Notes under the pieces: model-generated
Database searches by the model: none
Seen by the model: only the letters and a program-made list of their open reading frames with translations
Told to the model about the DNA's origin: nothing
From: CBDHDN01 sp965261585
GTDB taxonomy: Bacteria > Pseudomonadota > Alphaproteobacteria > UBA6615
Direction of reading: 5' to 3'
NCBI GenBank assembly: GCA_965261585.1
Contig: CBDHDN010000041.1
Span: forward strand, 5,230 to 69,229
Length of the DNA: 64,000 nt
Translations under genes and position numbers: made by a program
Part shown: positions 54,122 through 62,426 of the stretch, piece after piece
Layout: every line of letters begins with the position of its first letter
How positions within the stretch are numbered: the stretch's first letter is position 1

Positions 54122-55708
54122 CTACCTCGGGTGCTTGACGGCGAACCGCTGGTCCGGCCATGGGTGGCGGATGGAGGCGCGTGGCCACAGGATTTCGGTC
54201 ATGCGCTCCAGTCGCTTCCAACTAAATCGGGCTCGCTGGGACCGGCGGCGTAGCGCCCGCATCCACCGGCGTTGCAGCCTGCGGAGGAACGCACGGATGA
54301 ACCGGCCTGACCCTGGGACGGCAAAGTAGTTGAGCCAGCCATTGCAGACTCTCCCCAGCCACCTACCAACTTCCCAGATGTCGTGGTGCCAGCGCTTGCG
54401 AAGCACCTCGTCGATGCGCGCCAGGGTCCTGTTGACCCGTTTGGCAACCGGTTTGCGACCAAGCCGAAAGCGTCCTCTCAGGGTCGTCGTGCAATAGTGC
54501 GTGAGGCCCAGAAAGTCGAAAGTCTCCGGCTTGCCCACCCCGCGCTGGCGCCGGTTCAAATCCGCGAACCGGCCAAACTCCACGAGGCGGGTCTTGTCCT
54601 GGTGGAGGCTGAGACCGAACCGGGCCAGCCTCTCCCGAACGTCGCGGAGGTACCGCTCCGCATCCCGCTTGTGTTGGAACCCGACAACGATATCGTCAGC
54701 GTAACGGACGATGATCGCTTCGCCATCCGGGACGTTCGGGCGCCATTTCTTGTGGAACCACACGTCGAGCACGTAATGCAGGAACACGTTCGCCAAGACG
54801 GGGGAGACTATTGCCCCCTGCGGCGTGCCCATACCCGTATCTGCCCATGACCCACTCTCTATGACGCCGGCGTTCAGCCATTTCCGGATCAGACGGATGA
54901 CCCGCCTGTCTCCGATGCGGTGCTCTAGGAACGTGATCAACCAATCCCGCGGGATCGTGTCGAAGTACGCCCGGAGGTCTGCATCGACTATCCAGCTGAC
55001 CTTGCGCCGTTCTATCCCGAAGGCCAGGGCATCGAGCGCATCGTGCGCCCCCCGCCCCGGTCGGAACCCGTAGCTGAAGCCAAGAAACACCACCTCGTAG
55101 ATCGGTGTCAGGATCACATCCACAACCGCCTTCTGGACGACCTTGTCCTCCAGCGCCGCGATCCCGAGCGGTCGTGTCCCCCCGTCCGGCTTGGGTACCT
55201 CTACCCGCCGAACCGGTGGCGCCCGGTACGCTCCCCCTCTGTGCAGGCGCCGGTGCAGGTCGAGCAGGCGCTCATCCAGACCCTCGCCGTACATGTCCCA
55301 CGTAACGCCGTCGACACCGGCTGCTGCGTCCTTCTTCAATGCGAAGTAGGCCGCACCGAGCGCGTCCGGCGTAATGTGGTGGAAGAGCGCAGTGAGACGT
55401 TCCTTCGGGTTTCTCTCTGCAGCTTTCCGTATCCGGGCCGCCGCCTGTGGCACGCTTACCCGACACTGGGTTCGGCGCGTGCTTTGGCAATCCGGATTCC
55501 CCTTGGTTGAGGCCCTTTCCTCCGGCGACTCCGCAGAAGCTCGCGCTCCCTTGTTCGCCGCCCTCACAGGTCGTACGGCCTCATCCGACTTCTTCAAACC
55601 GTTCATCATAGGCTTCGGTTTTCTCCATTCCCTACGCGGCCCCTTTACGACAACCGGGGCAGTTTGAAGACCTCCCAGGGTCCCAACAGAAGGCGTGCGA
55701 ACGTGCAT
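54122..55708 (-). CDS. ltrA: Group II intron reverse transcriptase/maturase 2
   Basis: The 528-codon frame contains all RT blocks: GAAYFALKKDAAAGVDGVTW, RPLGIAALEDKVVQKAVV, YGFRPGRGAHDALDAL, VDADLRAYFDTIPRDW, MGTPQGAIVSPVLANVFLHYVLD and the active site VRYADDIVVGF. The maturase X domain (LARIDEVLRKRWHHDIWEVG, LNYFAVPGSGRF) closes the protein, with a basic C-terminus and no obvious HNH. It differs strongly from intron 1 RT, so the two introns belong to different lineages. The start is uncertain: ATGs at 55708 and 55609 are both possible. Confidence 0.92.
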   Translation of the reverse strand: MHVRTPSVGTLGGLQTAPVVVKGPRREWRKPKPMMNGLKKSDEAVRPVRAANKGARASAESPEERASTKGNPDCQSTRRTQCRVSVPQAAARIRKAAERNPKERLTALFHHITPDALGAAYFALKKDAAAGVDGVTWDMYGEGLDERLLDLHRRLHRGGAYRAPPVRRVEVPKPDGGTRPLGIAALEDKVVQKAVVDVILTPIYEVVFLGFSYGFRPGRGAHDALDALAFGIERRKVSWIVDADLRAYFDTIPRDWLITFLEHRIGDRRVIRLIRKWLNAGVIESGSWADTGMGTPQGAIVSPVLANVFLHYVLDVWFHKKWRPNVPDGEAIIVRYADDIVVGFQHKRDAERYLRDVRERLARFGLSLHQDKTRLVEFGRFADLNRRQRGVGKPETFDFLGLTHYCTTTLRGRFRLGRKPVAKRVNRTLARIDEVLRKRWHHDIWEVGRWLGRVCNGWLNYFAVPGSGRFIRAFLRRLQRRWMRALRRRSQRARFSWKRLERMTEILWPRASIRHPWPDQRFAVKHPR

Positions 55709-56864
55709 GGGTTCTCTGACACCGCGAGGCTCGCCGACATCTCACCAAAACGACGCCTGCAATATTGCCTTCGACCGATCTGAAAGCCTCGGCACCCCGG
55801 ACCATCGCTTTTACGGTGCTCAATAGCCCTGCCCATCCATGCCGCTACCGACGCTTCGCCTGCCCCCTCACGGGAGCCAACGCACGGCTCGCGGAGAAAC
55901 GTGGTTCGGTTACTCCTTCGTTCCGGGGGACTTGCACCCCCTACCTTCTGCCAGTTCGCCTGGCGCACCAGCTCCCAGCGCGCCAACTCGTGTGCGCCCC
56001 AGCCTTCACGCTTGGCGAAGTCGCCGCGGAAGACGTTGGCGAGCTGCATCATGGACTCAGTGCCGCGCTCCGGCCCGAGGCTGTTCTTCACGATGGGGAA
56101 CTGCTTGAAGACGATGTCGGTAGCGGCCACCGGATCGACGTGGCCGAACTCCAGCCCCATCGCCCAGCCGCGCAGATAATCTTCAAGCAGCTTGTGGCGC
56201 TCGGGATCCTCGACGTCAGCGCGGCGTACGACGGACGAGTTGGCCGGGAAGTTGGAGTGGTCGACGCAGAGCCAGTACTCGAATTCCAGCCCCTTACCCT
56301 GCCAGTCGGCGCGCAGGCCCTCCCAGGCCAGCGCCGCATCGCCCTGACCGCCGGCGAGCGCCGTGCCCCAAGCCGGCCAGCCGGCCTCGAGATACTTGAT
56401 GCTCTTGGGGTCGACGCCGGCGGCGGCGAACATCGGGTCGGTGATGGCCTGCCAGGCGGCGCTGCCGAGCAGCACGGTCTTGCCTGCCATCTCCTTCAGG
56501 TCGGTCACGCCCTCGCCCGGGCGGAACGCGAAGTCGAACACGTCGACGGCGCCCATGTTCCACACCGACACCAGGTCGAGGCCGTTCTCGATGGCGAAGG
56601 AGAAGACGCCGGGCGACGGGAAGCCCATGTCGGCCCGGCCCAGATCGACGAACTTCACGGTCGCCGTACCGTCGGACGGCCCAGGCTGGAGCTCGGTCTC
56701 GATGTCGCCGAAATAGCCGAACTCGCGCGCGATCCAATATGGGTAGTCCTCCAGCACCTCGACCGTGCCGCGCGGCGAAATCCACACGAACGGACCGCGC
56801 TGCGCCAGCGCCCGCCGCGCCGTGACGCCTAGGGCGACGGCCGAGACCCTGCCTGCCGCCGTGA

Positions 56865-56878
56865 CCTGCAGGAAATAG
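56865..56878. repeat. 14 bp target-site duplication, left copy
   Basis: CCTGCAGGAAATAG directly flanks the IS3-like element; the same 14 bases follow it at 58283-58296. Removing the element and one copy restores the Tat signal sequence in frame. Confidence 0.93.
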
Positions 56879-56944
56879 TGAGTCGGACCCGATTTCCTTG
56901 GACACAGAATTGGCTTAATCGAAGTGTCCAAGGAGGACCGGAAC

Positions 56945-57355
56945 ATGACCGATAATTTTGAGAAGAAAGTTGCTGTTGATGGGCCTGTGGTAAATGCGGG
57001 CGAGCTTGGCTCGTCCACGTTTTCCCCAGGCCAGGCTTTGCCGGCAGGCCCGCTGGGACTTGGCCAGCGATGGACGGTGGCGCGCAAGCGTGAGGTCGTT
57101 CTGCGGCTTTTGCGTGACGAGCCGGTGCAACTTCTGTCGCGCCAGTTGGGCGTAGAGATCTTCCGGCTCGAGCAGTGGCGTGAGAAAGCGATCGGCGGGA
57201 TCGACGCCTCGCTCAAGCAACGCAAGGGCGATCCGGTGCAGGCGGAACTGGATAGCGCCATGAAGCGGATCGGAGAGTTGACCATGCAGGTGGAACTGCT
57301 GGAGGCCAAGACGGAGACCTTCGGCCCTTTGGGGCGGCGGAGGTCGCGGCGATGA
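56945..57355 (+). CDS. IS3-like transposase, OrfA
   Basis: The 136-residue protein contains a helix-turn-helix (RWTVARKREVVLRLLRDEPVQLLSRQLGVEIFRLEQW) followed by a leucine-zipper-like helix (LDSAMKRIGELTMQVELLEAK) and a basic tail. This is the DNA-binding half of a two-part transposase. ATG at 56945 (MTDNFEKK) is preceded by AAGGAGG, an excellent ribosome site. The stop overlaps orfB by four bases (ATGA), so the second half is reached by coupling rather than an obvious slippery site. Confidence 0.85.
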   Translation: MTDNFEKKVAVDGPVVNAGELGSSTFSPGQALPAGPLGLGQRWTVARKREVVLRLLRDEPVQLLSRQLGVEIFRLEQWREKAIGGIDASLKQRKGDPVQAELDSAMKRIGELTMQVELLEAKTETFGPLGRRRSRR

Positions 57356-58247
57356 GTGCCGCCACCTCGCCCGGCACGGGTCTGGCCTACGGCCTGCGGC
57401 GGGTCTGCGCCGCCTGGGGCATGGCCCGCTCCTCGTTCTACGCCATGACCTCCGGCCAGCACGCCGAGCAGCCGCCGGCAAAGCGTCGGGGACCGAAGCC
57501 CGCGATCTCGGACCAGGCGCTGCTGGTGGCGATCGAAGCCGACCTGGAGGCATCGCCCTGGGCTACCGCAAGGTCTGGGCTCGGCTTCGGGTCTGTCGCG
57601 ACATCCGGGTTGCCCGCAAGCGGGTGCTCCGCCTGATGCGCGAGAACAATCTGCTCTCGCCCCATCGCTGCCGCCGCCGTAGCGGCAATCCCCATGACGG
57701 TGAGATCATCACTCATGCCCCGAACCTCACGTGGGGCACCGATGGCGTTCGGGTGTTCACGGTGGACGACGGCTGGGGCTGGATCTTCACCGCCGTCGAG
57801 CATTGGAACGCCGAGTGTGTCGGCTGGCATGTCTGCAAGCGCGGCGACCGCTTCGCCGCCCTGCAGCCGATCTCCATGGGGCTTGCCGGGCTGTATGGCT
57901 CGACCGCGGCCGGCGCGGCTCGGGGGCTGGCCTTGCGGATGGATCACGGCTCCCAGTATCTGTCGGACCACTTCACCAACCAGATCAAGTTCTGGGGCAT
58001 CCAGCCGTCCTACGCCTTCGTCGCCGAGCCCCAGACCAACGGCGTCGCCGAGCGGTTCAATCGCACGCTGAAGGAACAGATCATCCATGGTCGCATCTAC
58101 CGCAACATCGCGGAGCTGCGGGACGCCGTCCGCGACTTCGTCGAACTCTACAATGCCCAGTGGATCGTCGAAAAGAACGGCTACCTGAGCCCCGCTCAAG
58201 CTCGTCAGGCGTGGCACGCCGCGATCTCAATCAGGCCCGCCGCGTGA
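57352..58247 (+). pseudogene. IS3-like transposase, OrfB, frameshifted
   Basis: The frame from 57352 gives TGLAYGLRRVCAAWGMARSSFYAM and QALLVAIEADLEASPW, then runs into non-homologous sequence. The continuation YRKVWARLRVCRDIRVARKRVLRLMRENNLL is in another phase; a few bases are missing near 57560, where related proteins have about five more residues. The integrase core is complete after it: WGTDGVRVFTVDDGWGWIF (first Asp), MDHGSQYLSDHF (second Asp) and VAEPQTNGVAERFNRTLKEQ (Glu). As written the element is not autonomous. Confidence 0.83.
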
Positions 58248-58282
58248 GACAAACTTGTGTCCAAGGAACCGGGTGCGCTACA

Positions 58283-58296
58283 CCTGCAGGAAATAG
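58283..58296. repeat. 14 bp target-site duplication, right copy
   Basis: Second copy of CCTGCAGGAAATAG; see 56865-56878. In the minus-strand gene it encodes the YFLQ of the Tat signal. Confidence 0.93.
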
Positions 58297-58362
58297 CGCC
58301 GGCTGAGTTGTTGCTTGATCATCGTTACCTCCCGTGTTCGGATTCTCGGATTGCGTTGAGCT

Positions 58363-59220
58363 TCAGGTCTCCCAACTCGCCCACTTCTTCCCGATCAGGA
58401 AGAAGATGACGTAGATCAGAATGCCCATGACCGCGAGAACGATGACGACCGCGAAGAACTGCGGCATCTGAATCATCGATGAGAACGTCGTCAGGCGGTT
58501 GCCGAGGCCGAAGCCACCGCCAACCATTTCGGCGCCGACGGCTGTCAGCAGGCCGAAGATGGCGCCGATCATCAGCCCGGTGATGATCATCGGCAGGGCC
58601 ATCGGGAAACGGATCTTCATGAAGGTCTGAAACGTGGTGGCGCCGAACGAGCGGGCCAGTGCGATCTTCGCCAGATCGACGCGGCGGAAGCCGGTTGCCG
58701 AGTTGATCATCACCATTGGTCCGGAGGCGAGCGCCACCGCGATAATGCGCGGCTCATAGCCGAAGCCGAAGTTCAGGATCAGCAGCGGTACGAGCGCCAG
58801 CATCGGCGTCGTCACCAGCAGCAGGATGTAGGGCGCGATGATCTTTTCGGCGAATGGGAACTGGGTGATGATGGCCGCCAGGACGAGGCCGACCGAGGCG
58901 CCGACGCTATAGCCCGCCGTCAGTTCGATCAGCGTGTCGACCAGATGGGGCCCGATGAAGCCGAAGTCGGTGACCAGCGCGACGGCGATCTGGCTGGGTG
59001 TCGGCAGCACGTAGTGCGGCACCTCGAAAATCCGCAGCAGCAGTTCGATGCCGCCGACGATGATGACGGCAACGGCCACGATCGTGCCGATCTCCGACGC
59101 GGTGCGCGCTCCGCTGCCGCCGCGAAATGCCGACAGGTTCGTGATGCCGACGCTTTGGTCGCCGCTGCCGCCGGGCTTGTTGAAGGTCGGAATCTGGTCC
59201 TTCAGTTGCGTATCCACCAT
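58363..59220 (-). CDS. ABC transporter permease, NitT/TauT type
   Basis: The 285-residue membrane protein has about six helices. The binding-protein-dependent motif is ARSFGATTFQTFMKIRFPMALP, near residue 190, which contacts the ATPase. VPHYVLPTPSQIAVAL and GLLLAAIITQF-like helices match the SsuC/TauC group. A soluble N-terminal tail of about 40 residues precedes the first helix. It works with the ATPase (39 bp upstream) and the substrate-binding protein (40 bp downstream), which is broken in this strain, so the transporter is probably not functional as encoded. Confidence 0.9.
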   Translation of the reverse strand: MVDTQLKDQIPTFNKPGGSGDQSVGITNLSAFRGGSGARTASEIGTIVAVAVIIVGGIELLLRIFEVPHYVLPTPSQIAVALVTDFGFIGPHLVDTLIELTAGYSVGASVGLVLAAIITQFPFAEKIIAPYILLLVTTPMLALVPLLILNFGFGYEPRIIAVALASGPMVMINSATGFRRVDLAKIALARSFGATTFQTFMKIRFPMALPMIITGLMIGAIFGLLTAVGAEMVGGGFGLGNRLTTFSSMIQMPQFFAVVIVLAVMGILIYVIFFLIGKKWASWET

Positions 59221-59259
59221 GCGCTTATGTGACTCCCGCCTGTTCGATTCCCTTGGGCC

Positions 59260-60057
59260 TCAGGCCGCACGGCCGGGCGCACCCGATACCCTGGGCGAGG
59301 CCTTGTGCTGAATCTGCGCCTTGATCTCGTTGACCAAGTCGAAGAACCGCGGCTGCGTCGTGATGTCGAGGGAGCGCGGCCGCTCGAAGTCGATCTCGTA
59401 GACCGTCTGCAGGCGGCCCGGCCGCGCCGACATGACAAACACGCCGTCGGACAAAAATACCGCCTCGGCGATGTTGTGGGTGATGAAGACGATCGTCTTC
59501 TTGGTCTCGAGCCAGATCTCTTCCAGGAGCAGGTTCATGTCGTCGCGGGTAAATGCGTCGAGCGCGCCGAACGGCTCATCCATCAACAGGACCGACGGGT
59601 CGAACGACAGCGCACGCACGATCGCGGCCCGCTGCTGCATGCCGCCCGAGAGCTCGCGCGGGTACTTGTTCTGGAAGCCGGCAAGGCCGACGCGGTCGAG
59701 CAGATGGTCGATCCAGGCTTGGTCCGGGGGCTGCCCCTTGATCTCGAACGGCAGCAGGATGTTGCGCGCGAGCGTGCGCCACGGCAGCAGGTTCGCCTCC
59801 TGAAACACCATGCCGATCTGCGGGTGCGGCCGCATGATGGCCTTGTCATCGAGCAGGACTTGGCCGTCGGTCAAGTCATGCAGGCCGGCCATCGACCACA
59901 GCAATGTCGTCTTACCGCAACCGCTGGGGCCGAGGACGCAGGCGAACTCGCCTTCCTTGACGTCCATGGAGTAGGCGTCGAGCGCGTGCAGCGGGCCCGA
60001 CTTCGTCGCGTAGTACTTGGTCGCGTTCTGGACGACCAGCTTGACGGGCCGGCTCAT
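59260..60057 (-). CDS. ABC transporter ATP-binding protein, NitT/TauT type
   Basis: The 265-residue ATPase has Walker A GPSGCGKTTLLWSM near residue 43, a Q-loop in GMVFQEANLLPW, the signature ELSGGMQQRAAI, Walker B VLLMDEPFGALD and the H-loop FITHNIAEA. The order and the last block (VFVMSARPGRLQTVYEIDF) are those of SsuB/TauB/NrtD. ATG at 60057 (MSRPVKLVVQNATKYY) starts the operon; 236 bp separate it from the divergent catabolic operon. Confidence 0.93.
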   Translation of the reverse strand: MSRPVKLVVQNATKYYATKSGPLHALDAYSMDVKEGEFACVLGPSGCGKTTLLWSMAGLHDLTDGQVLLDDKAIMRPHPQIGMVFQEANLLPWRTLARNILLPFEIKGQPPDQAWIDHLLDRVGLAGFQNKYPRELSGGMQQRAAIVRALSFDPSVLLMDEPFGALDAFTRDDMNLLLEEIWLETKKTIVFITHNIAEAVFLSDGVFVMSARPGRLQTVYEIDFERPRSLDITTQPRFFDLVNEIKAQIQHKASPRVSGAPGRAA

Positions 60058-60154
60058 GCCGCGAGGATCGCGGCGGATCGCGGCGCCCGCGCACCCAAAA
60101 CCAGTGGCCAGACCTTGCCGACGATCGCCACGACGCCGATCCTCCTCCCTAATT

Positions 60155-60175
60155 CGTTCGATCTAGCGTCGAACG
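60155..60175. promoter_or_regulatory. Candidate operator between divergent operons
   Basis: CGTTCGA, seven bases, TCGAACG: a perfect 7 bp inverted repeat in the gap between the ABC operon and the catabolic operon. A second, weaker pair (TGCAT and ATGCA, eight bases apart) follows at about 60177-60194. Either could bind a dimeric repressor controlling both directions. No regulator gene is adjacent. Confidence 0.4.
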
Positions 60176-60293
60176 TTGCATTACCGATGATGCATCCTAG
60201 CGGATCGAGTCTCCTACGTCGCCAGACGCATTTCAATGCTCGCGCCGGGGCTGGTATGTTGCCACGGTCGTTGCGCAAATAGGGGAGGAGGCC

Positions 60294-61420
60294 ATGTACC
60301 GGGCGATGTACGCCTATGCCTGGGACCTGGCGGGGGACACGAACGGCATCGTCGACCGGCTGGTCGGGTGCGGGCTGAACACCGTCACCCTGGCCGGCAG
60401 CTATCATGCCGGCAAGTTCATCCGCCCCCAGGGCCGGCACGGCAAGGTCTTTTTCCCCGAAGACGGCACGGTCTGTTTCAAGGCCGATCCGGCGCGCTAT
60501 GGCGCGCTGCGGCCGCGCGTGAATACGCTGACGCAACAGACCGACGTGCTGCGGACGATCTGCGATGCCGGTACCGTCTCCGCCAACGCCTGGCTGGTGC
60601 TCGCGCACAACACGCGGCTCGGCATGGCGCACCCGGACGCCACCGTGAAGAACGCCTTCGGAGACTCCTACGCCTACAGCCTGTGCCCGGCCAACCCGGA
60701 CGTGCGCGCCTACGCCGTCGCACTGTGCCGCGACGTCACGGCGTCCTATCCCGTGACTGGGTTGTCGCTGGAGACCCCGGGTTACCTGCCGTTCCAGCAC
60801 GGCTATCACCACGAGTTCGCGGTGATGCGCCAGTAATGCCTGGTTCGACGCGCTGATGGGCCTGTGTTTCTGTGACCATTGCCGGGCCGGCGCGGCGCAG
60901 GCCGGCATCGACGCCGACGGATTGCGCGCCCGGGTGCGTAACGACATCGAGGACTATCTCGCTCGAGACTTCGACCTCGCCGACGATATGGCGGTGGCGC
61001 TGTGGCTCGCCGACACGGTGGTTGACGGCGAGCTGGCGGCGTATCTGAGGGCGTGCCGACGCGACGGTCGCGGTGATCCCGTCGGCGGCGCGGCCGAGCG
61101 GCGGCGCCTGGTACGAGGGCAGCGACCTCAAGGCACTGGCCCGGGCCGCCGGCATCGTCGAGGCCTGCTTCTATGAGCCGGACGTCGAGCGCATCAAGGG
61201 CGATGCGTGGGACGTGCGCCGCCGCATGGCCGGTGCCGGCCAACTGCGCGGCATCCTGCGGCCGGGGTGGCCCGATCTGGCCGACGGCGGCCAAGTGATG
61301 GCGGCCGTGGCGACCCTCCATGACGCCGGCGTCGAAGACATCGCCTTCTACAACTTTGGCCACCTGCGGCCGGCGAGCCTCGACTGGGTCGCCGCGGCGC
61401 TGGCGGCGATCGGCGGCTGA
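60294..61420 (+). pseudogene. Unrecognised protein with an FCDHC motif, two single-base frameshifts
   Basis: From ATG 60294 (GGGGAGGAG upstream) the frame reads MYRAMYAYAWDLAGDTNGIVDRLVG and ends early at a TAA at 60834-60836. Deleting one T there continues as NAWFDALMGLCFCDHCRAGAAQAG; a second single extra base near 61048 leads to RADATVAVIPSAARPSGGAWYEGSDL and the end at 61420. The repaired protein is about 375 residues. The pattern of beta strands each followed by helices, and the last part (GVEDIAFYNFGHLRPASLDWV), suggests a TIM-barrel like those of uncharacterised glycosidase-related proteins. FCDHC might bind metal. No function is assigned. First gene of the operon. Confidence 0.6.
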
Positions 61421-61423
61421 GGC

Positions 61424-62212
61424 ATGCCCGACTTCACCGGCAAGGTTGCGATGATCACCGGCGCCGACGGCGGTATCGGCCGGGTGCTGTGCCGCCATCT
61501 GGCGGGGCGCGGGGCGGCCATCGCCGCCGTCGACAAACGCGCCTCGGTGACGGATTTCGTCGCCGAACTGGCAGCCGACGGCGTGCCGGCCCGCGCGGCG
61601 GTCGTCGATGTCACGGACGCCGACGGGGTGCGCGCCGCCATCGGCGAAATCGAGGCGGCGCTGGGGCCGGTCGACGTGCTGGTCAACAATGCCGGTTTCG
61701 CCGAGCGTGAGAGCCTCGAGAAGACGACGGCCGAGACCTGGCGCATAGACATCGAGGGCAATCTCAACGGCGCCTATCATTGCACCGCGGCGGTGCTGCC
61801 GCAGATGGCGGCGCACCACGCCGGCGCCATCGTCAACATCAGCTCGGTCAACGGGCTGACGAGCCTGGGCCATCCGGCATACAGCGCCGCCAAGGCCGGG
61901 CTCATCAGCTACACCAAAGCGGTGGCCATGGAGTATGGCCGCCTCGGCATCCGCGCCACCGCGATTTGCCCCGGCACGGTGCGCACGCCGATCTGGGCGA
62001 GCCGGGTCGCGCGCCGACCGGAGGTCTTCGAACGGCTCGTCAAGTGGTACCCCTTGGGCCGCATCGCCGAGCCGGAAGACATCGCCAAGGCCGTCGCGTT
62101 CCTGGCTTCGGACGACGCGGCGGCGATCACCGGCGCCGTCCTCAACGTCGATTGCGGCCTGACGGCCGGCAATATCGTGATGACCCGAGAACTCACATTG
62201 GAGCCGTATTAG
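61424..62212 (+). CDS. Short-chain dehydrogenase/reductase
   Basis: The 262-residue Rossmann-fold enzyme has the cofactor motif TGADGGIGRVL at residues 12-22, NNAG near residue 90, the catalytic Ser in NISSVNG and YSAAK near residue 152, and PGTVRTPIW after it. An Asp in AAVDKRAS suggests NAD rather than NADP. Substrate is probably a secondary alcohol of a sugar or acid. It starts four bases after the preceding gene and belongs to the same operon as the deacylase. Confidence 0.92.
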   Translation: MPDFTGKVAMITGADGGIGRVLCRHLAGRGAAIAAVDKRASVTDFVAELAADGVPARAAVVDVTDADGVRAAIGEIEAALGPVDVLVNNAGFAERESLEKTTAETWRIDIEGNLNGAYHCTAAVLPQMAAHHAGAIVNISSVNGLTSLGHPAYSAAKAGLISYTKAVAMEYGRLGIRATAICPGTVRTPIWASRVARRPEVFERLVKWYPLGRIAEPEDIAKAVAFLASDDAAAITGAVLNVDCGLTAGNIVMTRELTLEPY

Positions 62213-62246
62213 TGTTCGCAATCGTAACGACGCGCCTGGCCTCGCC

Positions 62247-62370
62247 CTTCGACAGGCTCAGGGTGAGGCCCTCGTGTTGCGGCTGTCGTGGCTCCAACAT
62301 TGCAAACCGACGAGCCTACGGTGAGGCCCTCATGCCGAGCTTCCTCATCCCGAGCTTGCCGAGGGACGAA
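62247..62370. repeat. Pair of REP-like palindromic repeats
   Basis: The segment CCCTTCGACAGGCTCAGGGTGAGG at about 62248-62266 and its inverted relative CCTCATCCCGAGCTTGCC with GAGGGACGAAG at about 62344-62370 are the two arms of an imperfect inverted pair. This motif recurs in intergenic regions of many alphaproteobacteria. Together with GTGAGGCCCTC, which appears twice, it fills the 214 bp between the SDR and deacylase genes. No ORF is supported here. Confidence 0.5.
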
Positions 62371-62426
62371 GCACGAGGGCCGATCGCTCGGCAACCCAGC
62401 GTTCTTTCAAAACGGACACGAGAGAT

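Larger units (their letters stand above)
54056..55968 (-). mobile_element. Group II intron 2, at a chimeric gene junction
   Basis: The 1913 bp intron starts GTGCGCCAGGCG on the minus strand at 55968, with AGGGGGTGCAAGTCCCCC soon after, and ends GCATTCCTAC at 54056. It encodes a 528-residue RT, with domain V at 54089-54121 and domain VI after it. The 5' exon is the ABC substrate-binding gene (ending WEL), and the 3' exon is a glycosyltransferase fragment, two unrelated genes. Ends are by consensus and context, with no empty copy in the window, so either could be off by a few bases. Confidence 0.8.
56879..58282 (+). mobile_element. IS3-like insertion sequence in the substrate-binding gene
   Basis: The 1404 bp element starts TGAGTCGGACCCGATTTCC and ends with the inverted partner GGAACCGGGTGCGCTACA; TTCCTTGGACACA is shared near both ends. 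It carries two overlapping frames of orfA/orfB type. The 14 bp target duplication is far longer than the 3-5 bp usual for IS3, which raises doubt about the family. Confidence 0.85.
55969..58322 (-). pseudogene. NitT/TauT-type ABC transporter substrate-binding protein, split by an IS and cut by an intron
   Basis: The native start is ATG 58322 with GGAGG seven bases upstream: MIKQQLSRRYFLQ, a twin-arginine (Tat) signal start. At 58297 an IS3-like element and a 14 bp target duplication interrupt it; the frame continues from 56878 as VTAAGRVSAVALGVTARRALAQRGPFVWISPRGTVEV. The mature part is a THI5/NMT1-type domain (REFGYFGDIETELQPGPSDG, ADMGFPSPGVFSFAIENGL). It ends at ARWEL, where group II intron 2 begins, so the last 30 or so residues are lost to a rearrangement. 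Probable ligands in the family include sulfonates, nitrate and pyrimidine precursors. It is the third gene of the operon. Confidence 0.88.
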
